Numbered from the stretch's first letter, positions 34,416-47,906 are shown. The stretch is 64,000 nt of DNA from Talinum fruticosum (GCA_021018815.1 JAITYX010000012.1:5629001-5693000), one strand, 5' to 3'. A program made the numbers and translations. Notes: generated by a model from the sequence alone, not told the origin.

Positions 34416-35649
34416 AAGGGGAGGATGATGGAGATCTCCCAAGTAATCAAGCTACTAAGGGTCATGTCTTACTTGCAAAGGAGCAATAGGAGCTACTTTG
34501 GAGAGAAGATCAATTTTGCGTTGTTAAGTCACCTACTCTAAACCGAATTGAGCAAGCTACCAATGGGTTAGGAGAGCCCTAAAACTCCCATAATCAAGAC
34601 CATGTTAATACCAATAAATGGTCCCTAGGAGTTGAGCCAAGAATAAGAGTGGAAGAGGCTAGAATGAGCAAAACAAGCAAACCGGTCGAACCAGGCCAGA
34701 ATCGGCGCTACGGTCTTTAAAGGTCAAAAAGTCAATGCTCGGAGGGTCAAATGTAAGGTCAAGCTGCATGGGTAATCTCCACATGTTCCCAAATACTTTG
34801 CCAGAATTGCACAATTGATAGTAACCGCATGTTCCCAAATAGAAGCTTCTTTTTCTTGTCCTCTTTTGATTATTCCTAGTGTAATCTCCACCCTTAATAT
34901 TGTAAGGCTTTATTAGCCCTTAGATTAGTTGTGGCTATCCCACCTAGAAGCACTATAAATAGTGGCTTCATTCTGTGTAAAAAGAGATTATGTTGATGAA
35001 TGAAAATTGATTGAGCTGTGTGCTCTTCCCCTCAAACTCTTAATTGCTTTATCTAGGCTTGGCAAGCTTAGTGGTATTCAATTAAGTCCAAAGGCTGAAG
35101 CTGGTGGTGTTATATGTATCCAGCCCAAACCTTCGGTGTCTCAAGTTAACAATGGTGGTGAATCTGTATCCATTGGAAGCTTGATTTCTATCCGGTTACC
35201 TTACTTACGACCCTCATATCTCCTAAACCCCAAGGATTCCGACGTTAAAATTTTACACACTCATTATCCATTGAGTTGAGGCTTCCCCACAAATTTCAAA
35301 TCGATCTCAGCTCTATATCGTTCCCTCCACCAGAACAATCAAGGCATGACATTATGATTTTCTTGGGTGCACAGGACGATATTTTTGCCTTCGATTCAAG
35401 GTGATCCCGACCTCCATTTTTCCCCCACATTTTACCACACATTCCTCACTCCCTCAAGATTTCCCCTCAAAATCAAACCCAAACTCCACTGAAATCATCC
35501 CCATCCATCCATTTCCCTAGAGTCTGTGCACGAAACACCCATTCCGTCCGGGTGTGTGTCTTTGTGCCTTAACCATTCTTTGCCCTCTTTTCCCTCTAGC
35601 TTAGAGAGATACATCATTTTTGGAATCAAAGCTTAGAGAGGATACATCA
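34416..35649 (+). repeat. Polypurine tract and 3' LTR of the nested element
   Basis: AAGGGGAGGA at 34416-34425 is followed directly by TGATGGAGATC at 34426. The LTR is 1224 bp; it lacks about 80 bp present in the 5' LTR around 31130-31240, where a deletion removed part of the segment. Otherwise the two are closely similar. Confidence 0.85.
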
Positions 35650-38054
35650 ATCATTCATCACATCCGCTTCAAACAACTTTTTCAATTTGGTTTAATACCA
35701 AGGAAGGCATGACACCACATGTCGCCCTTATAAATTCACTTTCTCAAATCCGATTCACTTTCTCAAATCCGTTTCGCTTCTTTATAACATATTCATGTTT
35801 GAAAGGCAATTCTCAAGAAATTACATTCAAGGATTGTTTTGCATAAAACATAGAACTCCTTTCAAAACTAACCTTTGAAAGGCATTTGGAATCAAGTTGC
35901 TTTACAAGCCAAGTATTTACATGTTCAGGTTCAACATCCACAGCTAGCATATTTATTCAAGTATTCACGCAAGTATCTCACCTCTACTCGTATTCATCCA
36001 TATTCTACTCGAGCATGAGTCTTCTATTCCCATATAAGTAATTATCGCCGCACTTTGTTTTCATTGCCACAAATCGATCCACATGGATACGTATTCCCTT
36101 GATATTCCAATTTCCCGTTCCTCCTCTCCGACTATACCTTTCTAAATTCACCAATTTAGTAAAACTAATTCCCTTTTCTCGAGTCACAATAACCACAAGT
36201 AGTTACCACTTAACTCAAACATCCCAACTTTTCACAAATTATCATCCTTACCTCCATTTCTCATCTTATGTCTTTACCTTATCAACCTACTCCTTTTTAC
36301 CCATACACAACCATATAAATCTTAATCTCACTTTATCATTCAAGTTCCTCTTGCTATGCCTATCTTCAAACTTAATTCCATCTTAAGGGTTTAGCCACAT
36401 TCTAAACTCAATTTAACCTCACAATCCCCGACTTGCCATTTCCCTATCTCAAATTCCCATTTTATGTCGCTACCTTATTAATCAACTCTTGTTCGCCCAT
36501 CCTCGGTTATATAACTCTTAATTACTTTTCATCACTCAATTTCCACTAGCTTCGGTTACCTTCACGTTTAGTTCAACCTCGAGAATTTAAATATATTTTG
36601 AGCTCAATTAACCCGAAAATCACCCACTTCTCACTCCCATGCCTCAATTATGCATCAATCAATATGAATTCATACTCCTCTTTATACTTCACTCATTATT
36701 TCCCGATATTAGCAATCATTTCTTAAATTCGCGAATTCAAGAAATCTCTAAGAGCTCAATCTGAAATATTAATTCATAATTTATACCCAAACCACAACGT
36801 GCTCATCCCCAACCGATCGAAATCTCGATACTACTCACTATACGCAAGAAACCTAACTCCATCCGAATTCCCTAGTTTCCAATTCGGGTCTAAACAACTT
36901 CCGGATCCCTTCAAGGCTCTTACTTCAACTTTTAACAACTACTAAACTCGTTTAATAGCATAAACATTCAATATTCACAACTAAATTCAACAATTACAAT
37001 AAATCCATTTGGGTTTTGAAATTACTAATAGTTTAGAGTATAGGACTACCCACCTGGAATTCCGGGGTTTTGGGGTTGGTTTCGGGGTTCTTTACTTTTG
37101 CCTTTTTGGTCTCGGTCTTTCTCTCTGCCGGCTCTTGCTCGGTCTCTCTCGGTTTCTCGCTTCCCTTACTTCTAGCTCGCCGTTTCTAGTTCCCACTACC
37201 CCTTGGTCGGGCCCTTGCGTGCTCGTCGCCGGTCTTCCTCCCTCGCCGCTGTTCTTTTTCCCGATTCTCGGTCTCTCGGACTCTCTCTCGCGTCTATCTC
37301 TATTTCGAGTCCCTCCTCCGCCCCTCGCTTTGCCCCAGTCTCTCGTTTCTTCCCTCGCTTGCCGTCTACTTGCATCACTGGCTGTCGTTTTCGGGTCGGC
37401 GGTGGTCGTCGGCCCCCTCCGGGTCTCCTGCACCGCTCGCCTCCTTTCTCTTTCTCTCTTTCCCCGTTCGGTGCTCCCTCCTTCCCTTTCCTTTTCTCTC
37501 GCTTCTTTCCCTTCGCCTTCGTCCGCCCCTACCAGCGTTCGTCGGCTGGTGTCCTTGGGCTTGCTGTGCTCGGCGATTACTGGTTCCCTGTGCCCCTCTC
37601 GCTCTCCCCCTCTCTCTTTCTCTACATTCTCACTCTCACTTTTCCCTTTCTTTTATTCTCGCTCGGGCCTTCGAGCCTTTCCTCTTGCTTCTCTCTCTCT
37701 CCACCGCCTAATTCTCGGTCCTTAACCCCTATTGGACCCCAACTCGTCCCTTAATCTTACCCCCTTTCATTCTTTTCTTCTTTTTTTTTGTTCAAGCATT
37801 ATCTAAATTAAACCAAAATAAGTGGCATAAGCGGTCTCGGATCTTTATTTAGCTAATCCAGGCGTATAATTTAGAGGAAGGAATTAATACACTTCACTAA
37901 TAATAGTTATGCGAACTAATAATAATTCGCTTAAATAAATTTACGAATATCTAACCATGTATATAACTTGGTCATTCGACCTACTCCATTTAATTAAGGC
38001 TAAATAATTAACTTAATTCGTATAACTATCTAACCCAAAATTACGGGTCTTACA

Positions 38055-40076
38055 TTTCTTCCCTCCTTAAAAGAATTTCATCCCCGAAATTCGGAACAAG
38101 TGGGTAGTATCCCTAAAACGAGTAAGACATAGGCATATACACATAGAGCACACCGAGTATACGTATCACGGAAGAAAACTCAATTAGGCAGCCACGGTTA
38201 CTTGGAATTCCTAAGGGAGGCTCTATGGGTTAATGAGTTACCATCATTTCGATACGTCTACTTACTTAATTACAAGGCGCCAAGGAGCAAATTGTACTAG
38301 AAACGAGCAAATACTTGGCTTGGAACGATCTCACCACTTGTTTTAAATTGGATACTAATGTCTCCACCAAACACTTATGCAATCAACGCATTAACTTGGC
38401 ACGCATCTAGTTCAAACATCTCACACCACCCTCTAGCTCCTTATCCTCCACAACCTTAAGCAGACTCTATGGCCAAGCTAGTTGGATGGGCTAGTCTAAT
38501 GAATTATCCGTGGCGCATCACTAGTCGAAACAGTAAGAATGACACACATAGTAGTCAAGTAACATCACCAAAAGGCGAGTAGACGAGCTCGAAAGTATAA
38601 TCAAAATGTTGGAATTGAAACCAAGTTAGAATTTAGAAGCAACCAACTATATGTGATCATATCCAGCATAATAAGATCCCTAAGCAACTCATGGTAACTA
38701 CAATTGGTAGTAGGGAGTCCTCATGTTATTCTTTCACCTTTATGGGAATTATGATCAAACCTACGATCCTTAGGTAAAACTTAAAGTATCTCGCTCCCAA
38801 GTAACTTATAGTCACTCCCATGAGCACTAATAAACACAATGAACTCTAAATGAAGTATGGGAGTGATAGAACAACTTCTAACTTCCTTTATAAACGAGGC
38901 ACTCAACCTACAAGATTGTTATCAATGCCCAAGGTTTATAAAGATCCCAAGGAACTACTTCCAAATGATTTTTGATGTTTAGATTACTCGACAAAGAATT
39001 GCCACATATAAACTCAAAGTGATGGAGGGCATGATTCCAACATTCATCAATCAACTCCTCTTGGTGAGATAGTTAAGCTAAAGGAACTTAAAATGGTGGA
39101 AAGCACAACCTTCAATGTGATTTGCTTAACCCTCCTCTAGCCTCATGCTCGGCTTATGTTTGGAACGCATAGATGGATCTCTATAACCATTGCATCCTAT
39201 TTTTGGTCAACCCAAAAACTTAGATGGAACTAGAGAAAATCCCTAAATCAATCTGTTTCTCCAAAATCGCTCCCAAATGTACCCAAAAGATACCTTCCAA
39301 CACACCCGAACAAACATGCACTTCAAGCAAAATACCAAGTTTGACATTCTTAATTAAAGACCCAAATATTATTATTAAGAAAAGTCAATTCCACCAATGA
39401 TACGTTGTATTCTCCATTAATTTCCTCCCCATAGCCTCTAATTCTCATTTATAACTTCCAAAAGTACTCACCTATGAGTATTTCCATAGATACATGCAAG
39501 TATCTCTCAATACTCGGGTGCTCAGCCCTATCCTGTTCCACAATGTGACATTTCAATTCATTCCTTAGTAATAGCTCCCAAAAACAGCCTCTATACCTAA
39601 ATCAACAAACCGAATTGGGAGTCTCCCATGAATGCTTCACTTATGCTAGGGTACCATATGTCTTTTCTTTTCCCATCTAAGAAAAATCATGCATTCTCTA
39701 AACTCCTTGGAAATAAATACATAAACAACCAATACATAATTGAATATTCGTATGCTTCTTAGAGGTAGAATTCCTAAGTCAACTAACGATTAGAAGTTAC
39801 ACCACGAAATCAATTAATACGGAAAGGAAATAAAAATTCAGCCACACTCATTCACATACTTAGCACGCATAAATCACTCACATCTCACCCTAAAGGGGCG
39901 ATTTATAATCAACTTATCCAACTAAGTTGACTAGGTAATCACGTATAAGTCGAGGTTGAACTTAAGGGCACACATATGTTAGCCATAAAGAAAGCACACG
40001 ATTACATAACAAGGATCCTAGACGGCTATATGCAATGCAAACTTAAGGTCGCCAAAATCTATGCTCCGATACGATT
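38055..40076. other. Interior of the long-LTR element, no coding capacity seen
   Basis: Two kilobases of A/T-rich sequence with no ORF of recognisable homology on either strand. Expected gag and pol are absent, so the element depends on others. Starts next to the polypurine tract and ends next to the primer site. Confidence 0.6.
40063..40074 (-). other. Primer binding site of the long-LTR element
   Basis: Minus strand TCGTATCGGAGC agrees at 10 of 12 positions with the initiator tRNA-Met site TGGTATCAGAGC. It lies beside the LTR border at about 40077, separated by a T run. Confidence 0.65.
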
Positions 40077-42358
40077 TTTTAACACCCCAAAACACCCCCT
40101 AGAAGTATTACATCGCCGAGTTCCTCGGAGGAGCTCCCAAGGCTCTTTCGGGTGTTGGTTTGGCTTTCTAATTCTAACTTGAGGTAGTAGAGGAAATTTT
40201 TTCCCAAAAGGGTTGACCATTTTCTAAAAATTTCAGGTGGAGTTCCGTTTGTAATATGGACTATCCCATAGGCTTAAAGCCTTAAAACCCCGCATAAAAA
40301 TCATAATATAACTCGACGAGCCACACACTCGGAGTATACAACTTAACGGCCACACGTCGGAGTCCAACCAATCATGCGTGAAAACTTAAAACAATCTAAA
40401 TGGTTCGTTATACATCGGTACAACTATATGGACTAAATTACAAACTACAATGCTTAGAAACATAAGAAATGCACGTCCGCCACTTGGATCACTTAGCAAA
40501 CAGACAAACGAAATCAGCAGGAGTCTAGGATATGCTAAGTACCGCACATATCTCCCGAGAGTGTACTTGCAGACTCGGGAGGGGAAATGGGGAAATTTGT
40601 GCGGGTAAGCGAACCACGAGCTCACCGGAAGTCTTATACTCTTAAAATGGAAATCCTTTACACATACTACTCATAATAATGAAATCGGCGAAAGTATAAT
40701 AACATAATTCAAATCTATATACTTGTTTAATAAAATCCTTTGAAATCATTTGTCGCACATGGATCACAATACTTCAATCATTTAGAATACGGTTTCACAC
40801 TCATCACAATTCTCTTTTTGTAAAACCGAATCAACTTTCTAGGGCTTTCGGGGACTCGAACTAGCACTTCATAATTTCAGGGCACGACCCTAAACAAAAG
40901 GCTCCGGGACCTATCTTCTAGGAAGTCTCCGGTCGGGCATCCCGATCCCCAGGACCCCTGTTAGAATCCTTCCCTCGAAGTTTCTAGCCGGGCATCCTCA
41001 CGAATGAGGATCCCAGTTCGAACCCTTCGATATGCTAAACGATCCTAGCCGGTCGATTCAAAATAATTTGCACATAATCATTCATCACAACTCGCTTCAA
41101 ATAGCTTTCTCAATTTGGTTTAATACCAAGGAAGGCATGACACCATGTGTCGCCCTTATAAATTCACTTTCTCAAATCTGATTCACTTTCTCAAATAAGT
41201 TTCACCCCAAAAGAAAAGAATAAAAAGGAAAATTGGAAATGGTAAGTTGCATCGATAAATAACTAGGCTTAGCCAAAATGGGCTATAATTAGAAAAACTG
41301 GCCCACTTGTAGGAAACACTCAAATAGAAAGAAAAAGAGGGAAATCAACCGGTCGGACCAACACCGACTAAGGCATGGTCCGGGCCCGGTAGGTTGCGAT
41401 GGGTGAGGAGGACTATGGTCCTGAAAAATTCGCTATAAAAAGGACTATGGCAGGTTGTTGGGCATTACACCTTCATTATTCACTTGTAATTCTTTGAAAA
41501 CATTCCAGAAAAATTTCCAATTTCCTCATTTCCTTGATTCCCAAAAAATGAATTTCATTACCTAATTAACCCGCATGCATAAGATGAACAATGTCAATAA
41601 GCTAGGGCTAGCGAATTATGGGCTGAACACTCTCTTCAACGATTAGGCATGTAAGGATCCGCTGGACTTTGTTAAGGGTCAGTAGTGGCCTTTTGGGATC
41701 CTAAATATCACGTATTTAGGTTCGGGGATAAAGAATTGTGTCCCCTTCTTGAAGATTTCGATGCCATTCTGGGCATCCACTAATGTTGAACCAGACCTAT
41801 AGTTCCTACCCCATCAACCAATATGGCAGGACCTATAAACATCTAAGGTGGATTATAGTTGGGGACGAGGTGAATCCGTTTGTTCTTTTTGCTACCTCTC
41901 TTCCGTTTTCCGGTTCCTCTCACTATCTCTCTATCTCTTGCTTTCTAATCTCCAACCCTTTCTCTCTCTCTTGGTCCTTGTCTCTCTCCGGTGGCCATTC
42001 TCGAAGCAGCCACCTCTTACCACTTTACACCAATCTACTTCGTAAGCTAACACCCAATTTGGCCCCTTTTCCCTTTTTCTTCTTTATTTTTTTGTTGAGT
42101 ATCAATTAGGTTAAACCTAAGTAAGTGACATAAGAGGTCTCAAGTTTTTATTTAGATGGGTGGAGAATCACGAGGAGGGAATTAATGTATTTCATCAACT
42201 ACGATTACGGTACTCATAATAATTTGCCCAAGATAGAATTACAATTATACCCTTACGTATATTTTAGTTAATCGATTTGAATTATTTATTAAAACTGATT
42301 TATTTAATTCCACTCCTATAATCACCTTACTTAAAATTACGGTTATTGCATGCCTACA
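40077..42358 (-). repeat. 5' LTR of the long-LTR element, rearranged inside
   Basis: Matches 29807-30785 and 35655-35790 down to about 41205, then again from about 41880 to the end (for example ggttaaacctaagtaagtgacataag near 42110). Between them about 0.65 kb is unrelated and contains a TATA-like CTATAAAAAGG near 41450. The first bases are mutated (TTTTAACACC for TGTAACACC). Confidence 0.65.
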
Positions 42359-42379
42359 TTTTGTAATCTCATGCCCAAA

Positions 42380-42893
42380 ATTCTTACAATGTTCGAGATA
42401 TGTTCACATCTTAAAGATATCCATTCATATTCCACCAATTGATGAATAAGCCCTCCTTTTTCCTCCATGAACATAACTTTCTCTTCTAAATTTCTCTATA
42501 AGGACTCTAGCATAAGTAGCTTTGGACTTGTTTTGAGTATGTTTATCCATGGCTAAAGGACGACCCAAAAAACTAGCTATTTTACTCAAGCCTTCAACAC
42601 TCCGAATTTCAAATCTAGGTTATGGAATTTAGCCGAAATAGGTATCTTAGCTAATTCATCTCATTCATTTGGTTGACAAACAGCCCAACCATGCATCATA
42701 AGAAGTTTTTTTTTATTTTTTATCAAAGTCGACAAAATTATTCTTTAAAACCTTATCTCTTTCCATTACCATATGGAATCGGGCAATAAACATAACCCCG
42801 TTCTTAGCAATCGCCATATCAAAGACTTTAGATCCCCGATACGATTGAAAAAGCCCATCTGTAGCCACCGACAACATGTTGTCCTTATCTCTT
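42380..42893 (-). pseudogene. DUF4283-type (LINE ORF1-like) fragment
   Basis: From about 42893 leftward the minus strand encodes [46 protein letters not shown], then after frame changes [16 protein letters not shown] and ATYARVLIE, ending with [13 protein letters not shown]. These blocks and their order are those of the plant DUF4283 domain, found in ORF1-type RNA-binding proteins of LINE elements and related transposon proteins. No reverse transcriptase follows. Several frameshifts. Confidence 0.65.
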
Positions 42894-43254
42894 TGTAGGA
42901 ACCACAACCTTTCGCCCCAAACCGGGCCGGACCAGACCGAGCTTTCCGCGAGTGGCTTTGGGGATTTGGGTTTTTAGAAAGTTTTTTAAAGAATGATTTA
43001 GGATTTTGAAGATGGTTTTTGAAAGTGGGGAATAATCTCTTATTTTATTAAATCAAGTTGAAGACGAATATTACTTTTCGAATTTTATTAAATCAAGTTT
43101 TTTAAAGAATGATTTAGGATTTCGAATTTTATTAAATCAAGTTGAAGACGAATTAAATTAAATTGATTGGCGGTTTTATTAATTATTTTGTTTTAGAAAT
43201 TATTTTCAAAATTCTTGGGATATTATTTCTTAACTTAATACTCTAACATATTAC
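42894..43254 (-). repeat. Truncated gypsy LTR end, family T
   Basis: Starts TGTAGGAACC at 42894, like the LTR at 48061, and follows it for about 350 bp (shared gaaagtgggg, cggttttattaattatttt, gggat.ttatttct). The rest is missing. A short internal duplication occurs at 42985-43140 (tttttaaagaatgatttagg twice). Confidence 0.6.
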
Positions 43255-45177
43255 TTTTCATTTTACTTTTCAGATAATTTATCATTTTTTTAATTATTGG
43301 ACATGTCTTCCATATCTCAAAATTATAATCTCGTTTTCCCATTTCAAGTTTACTTATTAATTCCCATAAAATTTGTCCGTACAATTCCATTGTTTATATT
43401 ATAAGGATTTCGACGAGGGAAATGAGTCATTAGATATTGAAAAACATAATAGTTACAAAATAAGCATCATAAGAACCATTAAGCAAGAGAAGGAAATTTT
43501 CAACGTTAATGGTTTAATGAAAGAAAGGACATCAATAAGGTAATGTTAGAAATGATAGGGAATAAGAATGAGAGGTTAGTATGATTCACATGAGTTTATG
43601 AGTTATTAAGTGTTGAAGTAAACGATGAGCTCCCTTAGGAAGGGTCAAGGGAGTCATAGGGTCCAATGAATGGTTCAACGATCATGTTGTAATGGTTCCT
43701 ATAGAAAAGATGTAACAACAAACATATGTTAATTAAATACGATTATAAGCTCATGTAAGTTGATGCATGAATTCATGTAGTGGGCATTATATAAGTTGAT
43801 GTAAGGATGTTTAAACTATGTATATCACACTCATTTTTTTTAATCTTATATTAGTAAATTCAATGTTGAACCTTAACAAAAATGACCCTTACTTTCCCTT
43901 TGCAATATGATGTCTCATTCAATAAACTTAACTAGTTACAAGTCCCATATGAGTTCATGAAATTACCCTTACTTAAATTAAGCTCATGCTTGAACAATGA
44001 TTGTAACCCAATTATTTTTGATAAGATATGTACGTAGTTACTTTTCTTTCCTCTTTAAATGCCTTGCTTTTTTTAGAATCCTAATCCACCCACCATCAAT
44101 CATCGTTTCCAATCAGAATACCCTAACATATTACTTTTCGGATAATTTAGCATTTTTTAAATCATTGGACATGTCTTCCATATCTTAAAATTATAATCTC
44201 ATTTTTCCATTTCAAGTTTACTTATTAATTCCCATAAAATTTGTCTGTACAATCCCATTGTTTATATTATAACCTAAACACCCTTTCTCTTATGACAATT
44301 TCAAATATAATTTAAGCTGTATCATTTGTCATAAATACCTCGGACACGATAATATAATCTAACATAAGTGTTTATACCTTAATCAAACAATCCTCTTAAC
44401 CCTTTAGAATCCTTCACTTGTTTCAATAATTTCAAAGAACGAGTAATCTTATCAAGAATGTACAACTCCACTTAACAACAAGAATTATAACATTAAGGCG
44501 TCATATATGATCAAAACATTCCTCAAATAAACCACAAGAAAATTCAATCTACTTATATAACTGATTTTAACGTGCTTAATGTTCAATGATTTTCATTGTC
44601 CTCCAACATAACCCGAGCCATACTTGTTCACTTAGTTACCAATATAATGATTAGCTTTCGTCTCTATATACAACATCTCTTATATATTCGTCAAAACATA
44701 CATATATCCCGAAATATTTTATATAACGAGGCATATTCAATTCTTAACATATGATAAACGACAACTATTTACATTTTATTTCTTTATTGATTGATTTTTT
44801 TCAAATATAGTCAAATAGCACAAGTAGATGAATTCATTACTAAATCCTTTCCATTTCATACATATGATAAATGTTATAGATTCCCATGTGTACTTGGTTA
44901 TGCATTACAAGATGTTATAAGACTAAAGTATAAGTAAGTAAAAGGATGCATTTCGAATGTATTTGACACAACTATTATTTGTGTTTATAGGAAATTATAT
45001 TAAAATCTCCAAGATTATAATGCGATATGACGAACTTTTTGAGAATTATCATGATATGTCACCTAAGATATATACGTGTAACAAATGAAATAATATATAG
45101 ACAATGAACTTAACTTCCTATTTTCTCAAACACATAATGGCATTAACCTACACTCATAGGATCTTTGAGACCATAAC
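43255..45177. repeat. A/T-rich region with a 150-bp direct repeat
   Basis: 43255-43405 and 44117-44272 are direct repeats at high identity (shared attggacatgtcttccatat and catttcaagtttacttatt). No gene is seen in the rest. Confidence 0.6.
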
Positions 45178-46044
45178 CGTAATACCCCAAAACCCATAAT
45201 CACCAGTTTAGTCATAACGACTTACTAACTAGTAATTGACGCACTGGAAAAGAGAGTAAGAAGTGTTACCGCTGCTCTTTAATAAAGAGCAAGGTAACTT
45301 CCAAATTAAAATATGAACATAACTTACTAAGTTGAAGTTCACAATACTTAGTATGTCAAACTTATAACAACATAAATGGTAAATATGTTATCGAACACCA
45401 TCATGATTACCACTTATTTAACCACAACATACACAACTTCCACATATCACATTTCGACTATCACTGTGAGCCTCTAAGTCTCATTGACCAAAATGAACAT
45501 GTCTGTTTTTCTCTACATTAACCTTATCTAAAACAAAACAGAGAAAACATTTCGAAATAATGAGCCAAAGCTCATCACGTCCTTCCATGTACTCGTAAAT
45601 AATTTATGTGAAAATACATTTGAGCGCATGCATTTCACTTCATTTATAAATCAGGTAGGAAGAATATAGTAATATTTATTTATTATTTGAGTGACTCCTT
45701 ACGATCATCGGTTCCCTAAGTATGCGAACACCCAAATCGATCGGGAAGTCTAGTTGATAATGGCCAAATATATATAATATGATCATGATACGATATGATT
45801 GATATGGGGTTGGCCACATAATTAGGTGACAAATAATATTTGAAATGGTTAATTTTTTATTATGCAAACCATTTTGGTATTTATAAATATAAATATATGA
45901 ATTTTCGTAAGTAACAAGCAATAAACGTACATTAATACTTGGTGTTTCATTCCCTATGATTCTTTTTAAAATGACGACTCGGATGACCAACATCGATAGC
46001 CTTAACAATCATATTAATATAAAATATTTCATTAATAAGGTCAA

Positions 46045-46047
<3 letters not shown>

Positions 46048-46123
<76 letters not shown>

Positions 46124-46132
46124 TACTACTAC

Positions 46133-46197
<65 letters not shown>
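46048..46197. repeat. (TTA)n microsatellite, about 50 units
   Basis: 150 bp of TTA units with one TAC interruption block (about 46119-46131). It creates long poly-Tyr, poly-Ile and poly-Asn frames that are not genes. The copy is absent from the homologous place in the LTR at 61103-63906. Confidence 0.95.
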
Positions 46198-46198
<1 letters not shown>

Positions 46199-46429
46199 GA
46201 TTTCTTGTGATCGAGTGAATTTCATTTAGGTAAGACATTTCTTAGCTTGTGAATGTCATGGAATGTTGATTTCAATTGATTGTAAATTATTTAAGAACAA
46301 AGTCCTCAACTAGAATTGATCTCCCTTATCGTGTATTATTTCCAAAAATCTAATTACGTTTTCCTTAAGTTGACTCCAAATGTTTTTAATCCATCTCTTT
46401 TATTTTACGCATCTTGCTCATTTAACTTG

Positions 46430-46760
46430 TTTAAGTCACAATAAATGCTTAAATCCTACAAATCACTTGAATCTCTTTAATTACTTAAATTACTTAAATA
46501 ATTAAAATCACTTAATTTATTTAAATCATTTAAATTACTTAAATTACTTAAACCAATTAACTTAATTAAATCATTAAAATAATTTAAATTACTTAAATCA
46601 TTTCAATTACTTAAATTACTTAAACCAATTAACTTATTACTTAAACCAATTAACTTACTTAAATCATTAAAATAACTTAAATTACTTAAATCATTTCAAT
46701 TACTTAAATTACTTAAATCATTAAAATAACTTAAATTACTTAAATTACTTAAACCATATA
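46430..46760. repeat. Minisatellite of ATTACTTAA/ATCATTAAA units
   Basis: Irregular tandem units of 9-20 bp built from attacttaa, atcacttaa and ccaattaactta. Lies within the solo LTR. Confidence 0.85.
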
Positions 46761-47725
46761 ATTTACTCCCAATAATCTTCAATTTTCTTATTTGTGATCC
46801 ATAAATTCCTCAAAATATTATTTCATCCCAAAATTACTTAAGTTTGACTTGCATGCCTATTTTCTTCATTGCTCAACTTTGAAATTTTCATCAAATTTCT
46901 AATTAGCATCATTGATCATATTTCATCCCCAAATCCGTAATCATCCATTGATAATCCAAGCATCCAAATCGTCATACAAAATTAGTGAAGTACAAATAAC
47001 TTCCTCAACCTTATTTTTAACTTCCTAAAACATCCAATCAAAACAATCCATGAACACATTGTGTTTTATCAATATAAATCTCACATTTTTTAATTAAAAA
47101 CTTAATGTACAAGATTAATCCTTACATGCAACATTTATACAATTAATTTCAAACATTATGAGCTAATTAGTTGAGGGTTTGAGGTTTCTACCCAAGAACC
47201 ACAAGAAAAATAGGGTTCTTGAAGTGGTGGAAGGGTTGGGCTTGCTTCCGATGGCCGGCGACAGGGTCTCGTGGCAGCTGCGACCGACATGCGATGAGCT
47301 GGCTGTGGCAGCAAGGACAACAGCTGGTCAGGGCGAAATAAGTGAAAAATGTGTGTGTGTGTTGCTGGTTTCTCCCCTTTGTGGCTGGCGGTGGTGGCGG
47401 TGCAACACTGGGGACCTAGCGGTGACAGCTGTCGGCGGAAGAGGCATGCGAGTGGTCCGGGCATGCAACCGTAGCTGGTGGTTGAAGGTGGGCGAGTGTT
47501 TTGGGGAAGACGAAGAAATGATGGAATGTGGGTTTTGAGAGTTGTTTTGACTTTAAATAACCTCCCTCTTTAATTTTCTCTCTCCTCCCTTAACTCGAAA
47601 AATTCAGCTGAAAATTTATGCCTCTTATTTTCCCATTTTGGGCCTCCAACTACTCTCCAAGCCCAATCCCTCAAATTATAAAATCCACAAGTTTGCAAAG
47701 TCGATTTTGTGAATTTTTCCATTTT

Positions 47726-47730
<5 letters not shown>

Positions 47731-47763
<33 letters not shown>

Positions 47764-47906
47764 TAAACTCGTAATGATTTCAACAAAAATTTTTTTATTT
47801 AAATTTCTCAAAATATCGTAGGACATTATTTTTCATTTGTGGCCATGTGTCATTATTATCATCTAAGCCCCGCAAACATGTAACATAATTGTCCGTACAA
47901 ATACGT

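Larger units (their letters stand above)
30786..35649 (+). mobile_element. Nested non-autonomous LTR retrotransposon (LARD-like), perfect target duplication
   Basis: LTRs 30786-32087 and 34426-35649 start TGATGGAGATC and end GATACATCA. ATCAT flanks both sides (30781-30785 and 35650-35654). The primer binding site and polypurine tract are in place. The interior of 2.3 kb has open frames but no protease, integrase or RT. It must have been mobilised in trans by another element. Orientation plus. Confidence 0.9.
29807..38054 (-). repeat. 3' LTR of the long-LTR element, split by a nested element
   Basis: Runs 29807-30785 and 35655-38054, with 30786-35654 being the nested element plus one target copy. 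The G-poor, CT-rich block 37080-37720 gives long Ser/Leu/Pro/Arg frames on both strands that are not genes. Polypurine tract (minus AAGGAGGGAAGAAA) at 38055-38068. Confidence 0.7.
29807..42358 (-). mobile_element. Non-autonomous gypsy-type LTR element with very long LTRs
   Basis: A repeat starting TGTAACACCCC at 29807 recurs from about 40077. The two copies are nearly identical for the first 1 kb and again near their right ends (38054 and about 42358). In minus sense the left copy starts TGTAAGACCCG next to a polypurine tract and the right copy is followed by a primer binding site, so the element lies on minus. The interior of 2 kb (38055-40076) shows no gag or pol. The LTRs would be about 3.4 kb (left, without the nested insertion) and 2.3 kb (right, in which a middle part is replaced by about 0.65 kb of other sequence). 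The LTR ends resemble Tekay/Del-type gypsy elements (inference). Confidence 0.75.

Noticed and set aside
37009..37754. Long overlapping ORFs on both strands (up to 238 codons)
   Set aside because: CT-rich low-complexity part of an LTR; products are Ser/Leu/Pro/Arg-rich with no domain, and both strands are open simply for lack of stop codons.
45947..46238. Poly-Ile, poly-Tyr and poly-Asn ORFs
   Set aside because: Translations of the TTA microsatellite.
47179..47538. 119-codon plus-strand and 102-codon minus-strand ORFs
   Set aside because: GC-rich segment of a solo LTR, no domain homology.
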